21,334 nt of DNA from CAZYTO01 sp964650405 (GTDB lineage: Bacteria; Acidobacteriota; Thermoanaerobaculia; Gp7-AA8), in contig CAZYTO010000067.1 in the NCBI GenBank assembly GCA_964650405.1, forward strand, positions 1 through 21,334, read 5' to 3'. Shown in pieces: positions 7,448-14,893 of this stretch. The notes under the pieces are model-generated. The model did no database searches and was not told the origin of the DNA. It saw nothing but the letters and a program-made list of their open reading frames with translations. The position numbers and the translations under genes were made by a program. Every line of letters begins with the position of its first letter. Position 1 is the stretch's first letter.

Positions 7448-7783
7448 TTGAAGACGAAGCTGGTTTACACGACGGACCCTGAAGAGGCGAAGCGGCTGCG
7501 GGAGTCGAGCTCGATGCCGCTGCTGCGCGATGCGGCGCCGGCGGGGCAGAACATCCGCGTGACCCTCGACCGGAAGCGGCGCGGTGGGAAGACCGTGACG
7601 GTGGCCAGCGGGTTCGAGCTCTCGCCCGAGTCCCTCGAGAAACTGGCCGGGCAACTGAAGAAGCGCTGCGGCGCCGGCGGAACGGCGAAAGGCGCCGAGA
7701 TCGAGATCCAGGGAGATCACGCCGAAGCCGTCATCACCGAGCTGACGAAGCTTGGTTACCGGGTCAAACGCGCCGGCGGCTGA
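7448..7783 (+). CDS. yciH: SUI1/YciH-type translation initiation factor (eIF1 family)
   Basis: The 111-aa product matches bacterial YciH, a homologue of eukaryotic eIF1. YciH binds the small ribosomal subunit and affects start-codon and initiator-tRNA selection. The N-terminal KLVYTTDP (4-11) parallels LVYST in E. coli YciH. The SUI1 core is IRVTLDRKRRGGKTVTVASGFEL (in pieces, 36-58), with the family's basic RKRRGGK loop. It continues with ELAGQLKKRCGAGGTAKG-type residues (about 62-82; here LEKLAGQLKKRCG) and ends in IEIQGDHAEAVITELTKLGY. Start is TTG at 7448, as no ATG or GTG precedes this conserved N-terminus in frame. A downstream ATG at about 7514 would cut off the LVY motif. It is monocistronic by position, between two envelope-protein genes. 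Confidence 0.9.
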   Translation: MKTKLVYTTDPEEAKRLRESSSMPLLRDAAPAGQNIRVTLDRKRRGGKTVTVASGFELSPESLEKLAGQLKKRCGAGGTAKGAEIEIQGDHAEAVITELTKLGYRVKRAGG

Positions 7784-7904
7784 ACCACGAGATTCCCCGG
7801 GGCTCTGCACACACTGGAGACCCTGGCAAGGTCAGCCACCTCTCCGGGCTCGAAGTTCTGGCGCTGTTTGAAATCAGGCTCGGCTCTTGCGTTGCGCCCG
7901 GCGC

Positions 7905-8624
7905 ATGAGATGGACGTTGCTTCTGCTTGCTGCCGCGCTCCCCGTTCTTGCTGACGACGCGACTCCCACCAAACCGTGGGCTACGAATATCGGCGCCGGA
8001 CTGGCCCTCACCTCGGGCAACACCGACACGAAGAGTCTCAACTTCTCCCTCGGGACAAAGTACGACCCGCATACGCGCCTTGTGTTCAAGGCCGACGCCC
8101 TGTACCTCCGCGGCGACTCGAACCACGTCGTGCAGGTCGACAAAGCGACGGCGGACGCGCGCGCGGAGTACGCCCTCTCCGATCGCACATTCACCTTCGC
8201 CGAGGTGTCGTACCTGCGCGACCGGTTCAAGGGAATCACCTATCTCGTCGCGCCGCTGGCCGGCGCAGGTTACCGGATGATCAAGAGCGACACCGAGAAC
8301 CTGACCGTCGACGGCGCGGCCGGGGCGCAGTTCGAGAGCGACACCGGAGTAGGCCAGTCGACCAGCGGCGCGGTCAAGGCGGGTGAGAACTTCGACTACG
8401 CCCTATCGAAAACGAGCAAGATCACCCAGAAGCTCACCAGCATCTGGAAGACCAGCGACTTCTCCGACGCGCTCTATCACTTCGATGCCGGCCTGGCCAT
8501 GACCGTCACCACCCGCACGGAGCTGAAGCTCGCTTATACCTACGACTACAAGAACAAGCCGTCGCTTGCCACGGTGAAGAAGGGCGACAGCGCGCTGTTC
8601 GCGGCGCTGGTGTTGAAGTTCTAA
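7905..8624 (+). CDS. DUF481 family outer-membrane beta-barrel protein (YdiY-like)
   Basis: This 239-aa protein has a signal peptide MRWTLLLLAAALPVLADD (ATG at 7905; a TTG at 7887 in frame would add six residues and is less likely). The mature part starts WATNIGAGLALTSGNTDTKSLNFSLGTKY, in pieces, the hallmark of DUF481, where LxxGNTDT precedes alternating amphipathic strands. It ends in LVLKF, a C-terminal Phe, as expected for an outer-membrane barrel recognised by the BAM complex. DUF481 proteins are salt- or acid-stress linked in some bacteria, but the role is not settled. A 120-bp gap before it shows a short CCCCGGGG palindrome (7793-7801 region) and no clear promoter. The stop is followed directly by a GGTAT-GATACC tract shared with the convergent gene. 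Confidence 0.9.
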   Translation: MRWTLLLLAAALPVLADDATPTKPWATNIGAGLALTSGNTDTKSLNFSLGTKYDPHTRLVFKADALYLRGDSNHVVQVDKATADARAEYALSDRTFTFAEVSYLRDRFKGITYLVAPLAGAGYRMIKSDTENLTVDGAAGAQFESDTGVGQSTSGAVKAGENFDYALSKTSKITQKLTSIWKTSDFSDALYHFDAGLAMTVTTRTELKLAYTYDYKNKPSLATVKKGDSALFAALVLKF

Positions 8625-8709
8625 GGTATTAGCGAGCGCCGATACCTGATACCTGATACCCGATACCCTCGTTACCTGATACCCGGCACCCGTTACCCGG
8701 TACCCTGGC
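8625..8709. repeat. GATACCY/GTTACCC 7-nt word array filling a convergent gap
   Basis: From 8641 the 7-nt units read GATACCT, GATACCT, GATACCC, GATACCC (plus TC), GTTACCT, GATACCC, GGCACCC, GTTACCC, GGTACCC, ending at 8705. GGTAT directly after the TAA at 8622-8624 is complementary to the first unit and could close a small stem. The stop of the convergent gene is at 8710-8712. The same words in opposite orientation occur at 21034-21095. The units are too short, and lack spacers, for CRISPR. Confidence 0.85.
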
Positions 8710-11700
8710 CTACGACAGCTCCTCCGCCGCCTTGGGTCGGCTGAAGAGGTATCCCTGGAACTCCTGGCAGCCGTGCGCGCGCAGGAAGTTGAGCTGGGCT
8801 TCCGTCTCGACGCCCTCGGCCGTAACGCGCAGGCCGAGGCCGTGGGCCATGCCGATGACGGCGGAGACGATGGCCCGGTCGCCGCTGCTGGTCTCGATCT
8901 CGCGGACGAACTCCGTGTCGATCTTGATCGAGTCGATGGGAAAATTGCGGAGGTAATTGAGAGACGAGTGGCCGGTGCCGAAGTCGTCGATGGCGATGCG
9001 GATGCCCATCTCGCGCAGCCGGCCCAGCATGGCCACCGTGCGCTCGCTGTGCTGCATGGCCGTGGTCTCGGTGATCTCGATCTCCAGGTCGCTGGCGGCC
9101 AGTCCTGAGTCCTCCAGGGCGGCGGCGATGATACGCGGCAGCTCGCTGTGCTGGAACTGGCGGGCGGAGAGGTTCACCGACATGCGCAGGTCGGGATAGC
9201 GCGACTCCTGCCAGCGCCTGGCCTGCCGGCACGCCTCCGCCAGCACCCATTCGCCCATGGCCACGATGAGGCGCGTCTCTTCGGCCACGGGGATGAAGTC
9301 GGCCGGTGCAATGAGCCCGTGGCCGGGACGGTTCCAGCGCAGCAGCGCCTCCATCCCCACGACCCGTCCCGTTCCGATGTGGACCTGGGGCTGGTAGTGC
9401 AGCACGAGCTCGTTGCGATCGAGGGCCAGGCGCAGGGCCGTCTCCACGGCCAGCCGGTCGTGGGCACGGTCGTTCATGGCCGGGGTGCAGAGCTGCACCG
9501 CGCTCCGCCCCGACTCCTTGGCGCGGTACATGGCCTGGTCGGCATTCTTGAGCAGCACTTCGGCGGAGTCGCCGTCGTCGGGGAACATGGCGATGCCGAT
9601 GGACGTGGTGATGAAGAGATCGTGCCCTTCCACGCGCATGGGCTGGGCCACGACGTCCAGCAGCTTCTGGGCGATGGTCAGCGCGTCTTCGGCGCCCTTC
9701 AGGTCGGTGATGAGGACGGTGAACTCGTCGCCTCCCATGCGGGCGATGGAGTCTTCCTCGCGCAGCGTCGACTTGAGGCGGTAGGCCACGGTCTTGAGCA
9801 GCTCATCGCCGAAGGTGTGACCGAGCGTGTCGTTGACCAGCTTGAAGCGATCGAGGTCGCCGAACATCACGGCCAGCGGCTTCTTGAGGCGCCGGGCCTG
9901 GGCCAGGGCCACGGTGAGCCGGTCGCGGAAGAGCCAGCGGTTCGGCAGGCCGGTCAGGGCGTCGTGGTAGGCCTGGTACTCGATCTGCTCCTCGGCGCGG
10001 CGGCGCTCGCTGATGTCGCGCGAGACGGAGACGATCTCTTGGATGTCGCCGTTCGTCTCCTTCACGGCCCGGCTGGTGGTCTCGAACCAGACCAGCGAGC
10101 CGTCCTTCCGCCGGACCCGGTAGCTGAACGTCGTTGGACCCGTCTCGTGGATGAGGCGCGCCAGTTGGCGCACTTCGTCGCGATCGTCTTCGTGAATCAG
10201 CGTGCGGGCCCGGAGGCCGACGATCTCCGCCGGCTCGTAACCGAGCAGCCGGCGCGAAGCGTCCGAGGCGTAAAGGATCGTGCCGTCGAACGCGACGCGG
10301 GTGATGAGGTCCGTGGAGTTCTCGGCCATCAGCCGGTAGCGCGCCTCGCTCTCGCGCAGCGCCTCCGCGGCCGCGCGCCGCTCGGTGATGTCGACGTGCA
10401 CGCCGATGGAGCCAACCACGGCGCCGGCCGGATCGGTGACGGGCGCACCGCCGATCTCGACCCAGATCACGCTGCCGTCCTTGCGCCGGAAGCGGACCTC
10501 GTACTGATCGGAGACGCCGTCTTTGCGGCTGGCGCACCTGGCTCTCACCACCGCCATGTCTTCCTCCGATGCCATGAGGAAATTGACGTTGCGGCCGATC
10601 AGCTCCTCCCGGGCATAGCCGACCATTTCGCAGAAACGTGTGTTGACGAACTGCAGATTGCCCTCGGTGTCGACCTGGGCCAGCCCCTCGCGCATGCGCT
10701 CGATGAGCAGGCGGTAGCGGGCCTCGCTGCTGCGCAGGGCCCGCTCCACGCGCCGCCGTTCCACGGCGCCGGCGAAGATCTCGCCGACCATGTGCAGCAG
10801 CGAGACGTCCTCGTCGGCCCAGGCGTCTTCGCGCGTGACGCTGTTCAGACCGACCGAGCCGAGGAGCCGGCCCCGCGAGGCCATCGGAACGGCCAGTGCG
10901 CAGACGTTCCCGGCCCGGGTCGATTCGCGCTCTCCCTCCGCTTCGGGCGGGAGCTCCGACACGCGCGGCACGTAGATGTGGTCGAAGCGCCGCAGCCAGG
11001 AGAGGCTGAACTCGTACTTCTCCACCGGCTCCTGCTGCAACAACGCCTTGCGCGGCGGGATCCCCTCCGCGCACCACTCGTGGGTCATGGAGAGGAAGCG
11101 TCCCGTCTCGTCGAGCTGCCAGACGAAGCTGCGGTCCGCGCCGAGGAAACGGCCGATGGCGGCCAGCGCTTCGACGACGGCGTCGTCCAGCTCGTCGATG
11201 GCCAGGTCGATGAAGTGCGTGGAGATCGAGGCGATGAGCTTCTCGAACTCCACCCGGTGCTGCAGGGTCTCCTGAAACTTCCGCCGTTCGCTGGCGTCGA
11301 TGGCCAGGGTCACCAGGTCGGCGATGGCGCTGGCGAAGTTCTCCTCCTCGACGCTCCACGTCCGGCGCGAGCCGGTGTGCTCGTGGCAGACCACCCCGGC
11401 AATCTGCCCGAGGTGCCGGAAGGGGGCGTCGAGCATGGCTGTGATGTTCAGCGGCCGGAGGTATTTCTCGGAGAAACCGGCCGTGCGCGGATCCCCCTCG
11501 GCGTCGTGCGCGGTGATGGTCCGCTCGCTCTCCAGGGCGCGAAAGTAGGCGGGGTAGTCGTGGGCGGCAAGCTCGAGTCCCGACGAATGACGGGCCGCAT
11601 TTCGTTCGTACAGATCCTCGCAGCGGATGGCCTTGCGGTCGGGAGTGAAGAGCCACACGCTGACCCGATCCACTTCCAGCGTCTCCGCCGCCGCGACGGT

Positions 11701-11832
11701 GATGTCCCTCAGGGCGGCCTCGAGGTCGCCGGCATGCACACTCCCGCTCCGGGCGAGATCGACGAGGACCTCGTTCTGGCGGCGCAACCGCGACTCCGCA
11801 CGCGAATCCGTCAGCAGGTTGGCTTCGGGCAA
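8710..11832 (-). CDS. GAF-GAF-PAS-PAS-GGDEF-EAL cyclic-di-GMP enzyme
   Basis: This sensor enzyme makes and/or breaks cyclic di-GMP. It has no transmembrane segment, so it should sense cytoplasmic signals. Numbering from the longest frame (1073 aa): GAF 60-215, GAF 230-395, PAS 402-520 and PAS 525-645 (each ending DITER or DISER), GGDEF 655-815 and EAL 822-1070. The GGDEF motif is intact (733-737), with RxxD (R724, D727) five residues upstream, the product-inhibition site. The EAL part keeps EALLRW (861-866), NLSARQF, EITET, DDFGTGHSS, KIDTEFV, AEGVET and QGYLFSRP, so both activities look intact. An ATG exists at 11931, but TTG at 11830-11832 has GGGAG 5 nt upstream and gives a 128-bp divergent gap rather than 29 bp, so I prefer it (1040 aa); this is uncertain. 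It is divergent from a small lipoprotein. Confidence 0.93.
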   Translation of the reverse strand: MPEANLLTDSRAESRLRRQNEVLVDLARSGSVHAGDLEAALRDITVAAAETLEVDRVSVWLFTPDRKAIRCEDLYERNAARHSSGLELAAHDYPAYFRALESERTITAHDAEGDPRTAGFSEKYLRPLNITAMLDAPFRHLGQIAGVVCHEHTGSRRTWSVEEENFASAIADLVTLAIDASERRKFQETLQHRVEFEKLIASISTHFIDLAIDELDDAVVEALAAIGRFLGADRSFVWQLDETGRFLSMTHEWCAEGIPPRKALLQQEPVEKYEFSLSWLRRFDHIYVPRVSELPPEAEGERESTRAGNVCALAVPMASRGRLLGSVGLNSVTREDAWADEDVSLLHMVGEIFAGAVERRRVERALRSSEARYRLLIERMREGLAQVDTEGNLQFVNTRFCEMVGYAREELIGRNVNFLMASEEDMAVVRARCASRKDGVSDQYEVRFRRKDGSVIWVEIGGAPVTDPAGAVVGSIGVHVDITERRAAAEALRESEARYRLMAENSTDLITRVAFDGTILYASDASRRLLGYEPAEIVGLRARTLIHEDDRDEVRQLARLIHETGPTTFSYRVRRKDGSLVWFETTSRAVKETNGDIQEIVSVSRDISERRRAEEQIEYQAYHDALTGLPNRWLFRDRLTVALAQARRLKKPLAVMFGDLDRFKLVNDTLGHTFGDELLKTVAYRLKSTLREEDSIARMGGDEFTVLITDLKGAEDALTIAQKLLDVVAQPMRVEGHDLFITTSIGIAMFPDDGDSAEVLLKNADQAMYRAKESGRSAVQLCTPAMNDRAHDRLAVETALRLALDRNELVLHYQPQVHIGTGRVVGMEALLRWNRPGHGLIAPADFIPVAEETRLIVAMGEWVLAEACRQARRWQESRYPDLRMSVNLSARQFQHSELPRIIAAALEDSGLAASDLEIEITETTAMQHSERTVAMLGRLREMGIRIAIDDFGTGHSSLNYLRNFPIDSIKIDTEFVREIETSSGDRAIVSAVIGMAHGLGLRVTAEGVETEAQLNFLRAHGCQEFQGYLFSRPKAAEELS

Positions 11833-11960
11833 GAGGACTCCCGGTGAAGTGTATCCCGAAGTGATGAGGGGATTTGGGATTCGCCCCCTCGACAAAGGGC
11901 GGGTTGAGTGTTCGGGTGACGAGGGAATCAAGCAGGATTTTCTCCCGCTTTACTCTGCAT

Positions 11961-12443
11961 ATGAAAACAAAGGCAGCGCTCTCTCTTCTGGCGACGGTCC
12001 TCCTGACCGCGGCGTGTTCCTCGTCGGCGCCCGCCCATCAGGGACCGCGGGCCACGCTCATCGAGCCCGATCTCGGGGTCCGTCAGCTCGTCGGTCCGGC
12101 GGAGCTTGGATTTCCGCAGGGGCCGATGGAAGTGAAGTACCAGTTCATCATCAGGAACAACTCGGGCGAGCCCCTCACCCTCCGCCGCGTGCAGGTATCG
12201 ACCACCAACCCCGCCGGCGGCGCCTACAGCCTCCGCCCGCGCGACTACTACATGAACGAGACCATCGCTCCCAATACCACGGGCACGGTCGACGTCTGGG
12301 CGCGCGCGTACGGGTGGGGCCGCGGCATGCGCGAATCGGAGCCGGTGACCCTCAAAGGCATCGCCTACTTCGACACCCCCGTCGGTTACCTGAACAAAGT
12401 GTTCATCCAGGAGCTGGGGCAGTATCCGGGACAGAACGATTGA
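11961..12443 (+). CDS. Small lipoprotein of unknown function
   Basis: The 160-aa product has a lipoprotein signal: KTK, a hydrophobic stretch and a lipobox LTAAC, with lipidated C19 followed by Ser-Ser-Ser. The mature part is beta-rich: KYQFIIRNNSGEPLTLRRVQVSTTNPAGG (in pieces, about 60-90) reads like an immunoglobulin-like or LEA-type sandwich for a protein at the membrane surface. Aromatic residues are frequent (RDYYMNET, WARAYGWGRGM). The ATG at 11961 lies in a TATGAAAACAAAG context without a clear Shine-Dalgarno. It is divergent from the c-di-GMP enzyme, but no functional link can be shown. The family is not known to me. Confidence 0.8.
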   Translation: MKTKAALSLLATVLLTAACSSSAPAHQGPRATLIEPDLGVRQLVGPAELGFPQGPMEVKYQFIIRNNSGEPLTLRRVQVSTTNPAGGAYSLRPRDYYMNETIAPNTTGTVDVWARAYGWGRGMRESEPVTLKGIAYFDTPVGYLNKVFIQELGQYPGQND

Positions 12444-12450
12444 CCGCGGC

Positions 12451-12493
12451 TCATCCTGAGCGCGGGCGGGGGTTCGGGCGGAAGCGAAGGATC
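12451..12493. repeat. Extragenic TCATCCTGAGCG...GCGAAGGATC element
   Basis: TCATCCTGAGCG (12451-12462) and GCGAAGGATC (12484-12493) frame an element whose ends are complementary (ATCCT with AGGAT). It lies 7 nt after the lipoprotein stop. A similar left end (TCATCCCGAG) occurs at 2663. Elements with these two ends recur between genes in many bacterial genomes, to my recollection; a search would settle it. Confidence 0.6.
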
Positions 12494-12531
12494 AAAGCGC
12501 GGCATGGCAGGATGTGGGCTCTGTCGTGAGC

Positions 12532-12571
12532 GCGTGAGGCGTATTGCGGGATGAGGGCGGATATGCCTCGC
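12532..12571. terminator. Putative hairpin terminator between convergent genes
   Basis: GCGTGAGGCGTAT (12532-12544) pairs with ATATGCCTCGC (12561-12571) with one bulge and one G-T pair, leaving a 16-nt loop. It lies between the convergent lipoprotein and esterase genes. No T-tract follows directly, so it may be Rho-assisted or simply a stabilising stem. The rest of the gap (12494-12622) shows no gene. Confidence 0.45.
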
Positions 12572-12622
12572 TTTGACTCCTCGCTCCCACCCAACCATCA
12601 CCCCCGCTCGGAGTAGACGAGG

Positions 12623-13408
12623 CTACCTCCCCACTCGCTGCGCGAGCAGCCAGTGCACCAGGTCGCGATCGGCGTAGGCGAGGTCCCAGATCTCGTGTCC
12701 CTGGTTGCGGTATTCGGTGTAGCGCACCCGCCCTCCCGCCTTCTGCAGCGCGGCGGCCATCAACCGGGACTGCGTTGCCGGGACGACGGTGTCCTTCGCC
12801 CCGTGGAACGCCCACACCGGTGTGTTGCCGATGGCTTCGGCCAGCGCGGCGTAGGGATCGGGCGCGCCGGCGATCCGGGCGATGTCGGGAGGGGGATCGA
12901 CGGGAAAGGGATCGTCGGGCTGCCGGATCACTTCGCCGCAGACCGGCACGATCGCGGCGAACTTGCGGCGGTGGCGGGCCATGTACCAGGTGCCCGCGCC
13001 GCCCATGGAGACGCCGGTGAGGTAGAGGCGGCGCGGATCGCCGTGCAGTTCCCGCACCGTGGCATCGAGCGCCGCCATCGCCTGCAGCTCCATGTCTCCG
13101 TACCACTCCTGGCCGAAGCGGGCCTGCGGAAAGACCACGATGCACTTGTATCGCTCGGTGAAGCGCTCGAGGGCCGGTGCCAGGCCGGTGCTGATCTGGC
13201 GGACGTTGTCGTCGCCGCGCTCGCTGCTGCCGTGCAGGTAGAGCACGACCGGCCAGTGGTGCAGCTTCGTGTAGTGGGGCGGAACCCAGACGCGGTAGCG
13301 GTACGTGTGCTCGCCGAGGGTGACCTCACGCTCCAGGAACTTGGAGCGCCGGGCACACGCCGCCAGGCAGGCCAGGAGAAGCAGCGGAAGAAGCCAGCGC
13401 CGCCGCAC
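12623..13408 (-). CDS. Lipoprotein alpha/beta-hydrolase (esterase/prolyl-oligopeptidase-like)
   Basis: The 261-aa protein begins MRRRWLLPLLLLACLAAC: an N-terminal signal with lipobox LAAC (C18), so it should be anchored to a membrane facing the periplasm. The alpha/beta-hydrolase core has the oxyanion-hole motif LHGSSERGDD (58-67), the nucleophile elbow GVSMGG with S134, an acid D206 (HGAKDTVVP) and H238 (NQGHEIW). This is the catalytic triad of PHB-depolymerase/feruloyl-esterase-like or dienelactone-hydrolase-like lipases; the substrate cannot be read. The start is GTG at 13406-13408, four bases after the TAG of the glycosyltransferase gene, so the two are co-transcribed. The pairing suggests modification of a cell-surface glycan or its acyl groups (inference). 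Confidence 0.9.
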   Translation of the reverse strand: MRRRWLLPLLLLACLAACARRSKFLEREVTLGEHTYRYRVWVPPHYTKLHHWPVVLYLHGSSERGDDNVRQISTGLAPALERFTERYKCIVVFPQARFGQEWYGDMELQAMAALDATVRELHGDPRRLYLTGVSMGGAGTWYMARHRRKFAAIVPVCGEVIRQPDDPFPVDPPPDIARIAGAPDPYAALAEAIGNTPVWAFHGAKDTVVPATQSRLMAAALQKAGGRVRYTEYRNQGHEIWDLAYADRDLVHWLLAQRVGR

Positions 13409-13412
13409 GACG

Positions 13413-14123
13413 CTATTCGAAGAGGTCGTACTCCGCCGCGTGGAGCGGCTCCGGCTCGGCGACGTCGGTGCGCCAGAACTCGAAGAGGTACAGATCCCAG
13501 TGCAGGAGGAAGACCTCGCGGGTCATCTCCCAACGTGCAGCCAGGCCGTCGGCCAGGCCGCGCTTCGACTCCTTGATGAGGTGGCCGAGGTTGTGGATCA
13601 CGGTCTGCTGCTGCGCGTAGCCGGCGCGGGAGCAGAAGAAGTTGAGGGCCGCTTCGATCTTGAAACGCTCCTGGTAGCGCAGCGGAACGGTCTCCCACAC
13701 GCTGCGGCGCATGACCCGGATGCCGGAGAGCACCGGGCCGACCTTCATCTGCAGGTGGAAGAAGTTCCGGACCGGACCGCGGTTGCGCACGCCGATGTTC
13801 ATGTCGCACTTCCCCGCCAGCACCGGCCGCACCAGCGACTCGATGTGCTGCTGGGTGAGGTTGAACATGTCGCCGTCCACGAAGAAGAGGACGTCGTGCG
13901 AGGCGTACTCCACGCCCACGCGCATGGCGTAGCCCTTCCCGCAGTTGCGGCGGAGGGCGATGGTCGTCACTTCGAACGAGCGGGCGATCTCGACGGTGCG
14001 GTCGGTGGAGCCGTCGCTGACGACGATGATCTCGTCGATGAGCGCACTGCTCTTCAGCGCAGTGATGACTTCCGCGATGGTCTTCTCTTCGTTGTAAGCC
14101 GCAATGATGGCGGAAGTGCTCAA
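13413..14123 (-). CDS. Family 2 glycosyltransferase
   Basis: The 236-aa protein is a GT-A fold enzyme of family GT2, moving a sugar from a nucleotide- or dolichol/polyprenyl-linked donor to an acceptor. It begins SAIIAAYNEEKTI (4-16), has IIVVSDGSTDRT (32-43), with D37, and FVDGDM (81-86), where D83 and D85 bind the metal-nucleotide. No C-terminal membrane helices are present, unlike typical polyprenyl-phosphate-mannose synthases with membrane domains. C-terminal residues (HLIKESKRGLADGLAARWEMTREVF, in pieces) may recognise the acceptor. TTG at 14121-14123 is preferred, since GGAG lies 6 nt upstream and MSTSAII matches the family start. Four bases separate it from the esterase. Sugar and acceptor are unknown. 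Confidence 0.93.
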   Translation of the reverse strand: MSTSAIIAAYNEEKTIAEVITALKSSALIDEIIVVSDGSTDRTVEIARSFEVTTIALRRNCGKGYAMRVGVEYASHDVLFFVDGDMFNLTQQHIESLVRPVLAGKCDMNIGVRNRGPVRNFFHLQMKVGPVLSGIRVMRRSVWETVPLRYQERFKIEAALNFFCSRAGYAQQQTVIHNLGHLIKESKRGLADGLAARWEMTREVFLLHWDLYLFEFWRTDVAEPEPLHAAEYDLFE

Positions 14124-14230
14124 ACAAATCTCCTACGCTGCCGTAACGTTCCCGCCACACACCGTTGCAACGGGCGCACCATAACACAGAGGAAAGATCA
14201 GCCCGGGAAGTCGGAAGCGCCGCACATTCT

Positions 14231-14263
14231 AAGGGATACCGGCCTTCATCCGGCAGATCCCTT
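14231..14263 (+). promoter_or_regulatory. Inverted repeat in the LEA2-lipoprotein leader
   Basis: AAGGGAT (14231-14237) is complementary to ATCCCTT (14257-14263), with CCGG at 14239-14242 and 14250-14253 pairing inside, leaving a short loop. It ends 16 nt before the chosen GTG start. It may be an operator or an RNA stem in the leader; the alternative TTG start (14262) would overlap its right arm. The rest of the divergent gap (14124-14230) shows only the GGAG of the glycosyltransferase on the minus strand. Confidence 0.4.
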
Positions 14264-14279
14264 GCAGCGGAAGCCTGCC

Positions 14280-14774
14280 GTGCGCCGCCCGCTCGTTCTC
14301 GCCGCCCTCCTGACCGCCCTCTGCGTGGGCCTCTCCGTTCTTACGCTTTCGCTCTCGGGATGTTCTGCACTTGCCTACCGCCACCTCGAGAAACCGGACT
14401 ACCGGCTCATCGACGTGGCGGCGAAGGTGAATGCTTCCCTACCGCCCTCGATTGATCTCGACCTGACCATTGGAGTGGACAATCCGAATCCGGTGGCCCT
14501 CCGCCTCGACGCCTTCGATTTCGTCCTCTTCGCCGACGACCAGCGCATCGCCAACGGCTCGACGACCGACCGCGTGAACATCCCGGCGAACGGCTCTGGC
14601 GACGTCCGGCTGCGGGCGCACCTCTCCTACAAGAGCCTCAAGACGATCTACCGGGACCTCACCGAAGTGGTGCAGGGCGGCCGCGCGCACTACACGCTGG
14701 AAGGAAACGCCACGTTCGATACGCCGCTGGGGCAGAGGACGTATCCGGTGAAGGTGGGCAAACACGCGAAGTGA
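14280..14774 (+). CDS. LEA type 2 family lipoprotein
   Basis: The 164-aa protein has an N-terminal signal (RRPLVLAALLTALCVGL) and lipobox LSGC with C28, so it should be lipid-anchored. The mature domain, from about 55 to 160, has the water-stress/LEA14 pattern: IDLDLTIGVDNPNPVALRLDAFDFVLFADDQRIANG (in pieces), then VNIPANGSGDVRLRAHLSY, and ends TFDTPLGQRTYPVKV. The NPNP-type turn followed by a long beta strand is typical of LEA_2 domains, which are soluble beta sandwiches linked to desiccation or stress and to membrane-surface roles. Start GTG at 14280 has GGAAG 7 nt upstream. TTG at 14262 is an alternative. The longer open frame upstream to 13305 is antisense to the two minus-strand genes and has no coding character. 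Confidence 0.87.
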   Translation: MRRPLVLAALLTALCVGLSVLTLSLSGCSALAYRHLEKPDYRLIDVAAKVNASLPPSIDLDLTIGVDNPNPVALRLDAFDFVLFADDQRIANGSTTDRVNIPANGSGDVRLRAHLSYKSLKTIYRDLTEVVQGGRAHYTLEGNATFDTPLGQRTYPVKVGKHAK

Positions 14775-14876
14775 GCGAGCGGGAGACGGCGAGCGGGACG
14801 CGGGTTCCCGGGGACCCCGGCGCCTCCACCTTCGCCCTTCATCCTTCGCCCTTCGCCCTTTCGATGTCGCCTTTCG
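14775..14876 (+). repeat. GGCGAGCGGGA words followed by CTTCGCCC words
   Basis: GCGAGCGGGAGACGGCGAGC (from 14775) follows the LEA2 TGA directly. After a CGGGTTCCCGGGGACCCCGG stretch come CTTCGCCCTTCATCCTTCGCC and CCTTTCG words (14831-14876). The same word pair occurs at 16979-17046. The second tract overlaps the alternative ATG start of rsmE. Confidence 0.75.
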
Positions 14877-14893
14877 CCGTTCACAATGCGGGC

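Noticed and set aside
8641..8705. Possible CRISPR array
   Set aside because: Units of 7 nt are too short, there are no spacers of constant length, and no cas gene is near.
9148..11847. 899-aa open frame on the plus strand
   Set aside because: It is antisense to the GGDEF-EAL gene, has no recognisable domain, and its composition (His/Gln/Asp/Gly runs) mirrors the codons of the true gene in GC-rich DNA.
13305..14279. Upstream extension of the LEA2 frame
   Set aside because: Antisense to the glycosyltransferase and esterase genes; the lipoprotein signal clearly starts at 14280.
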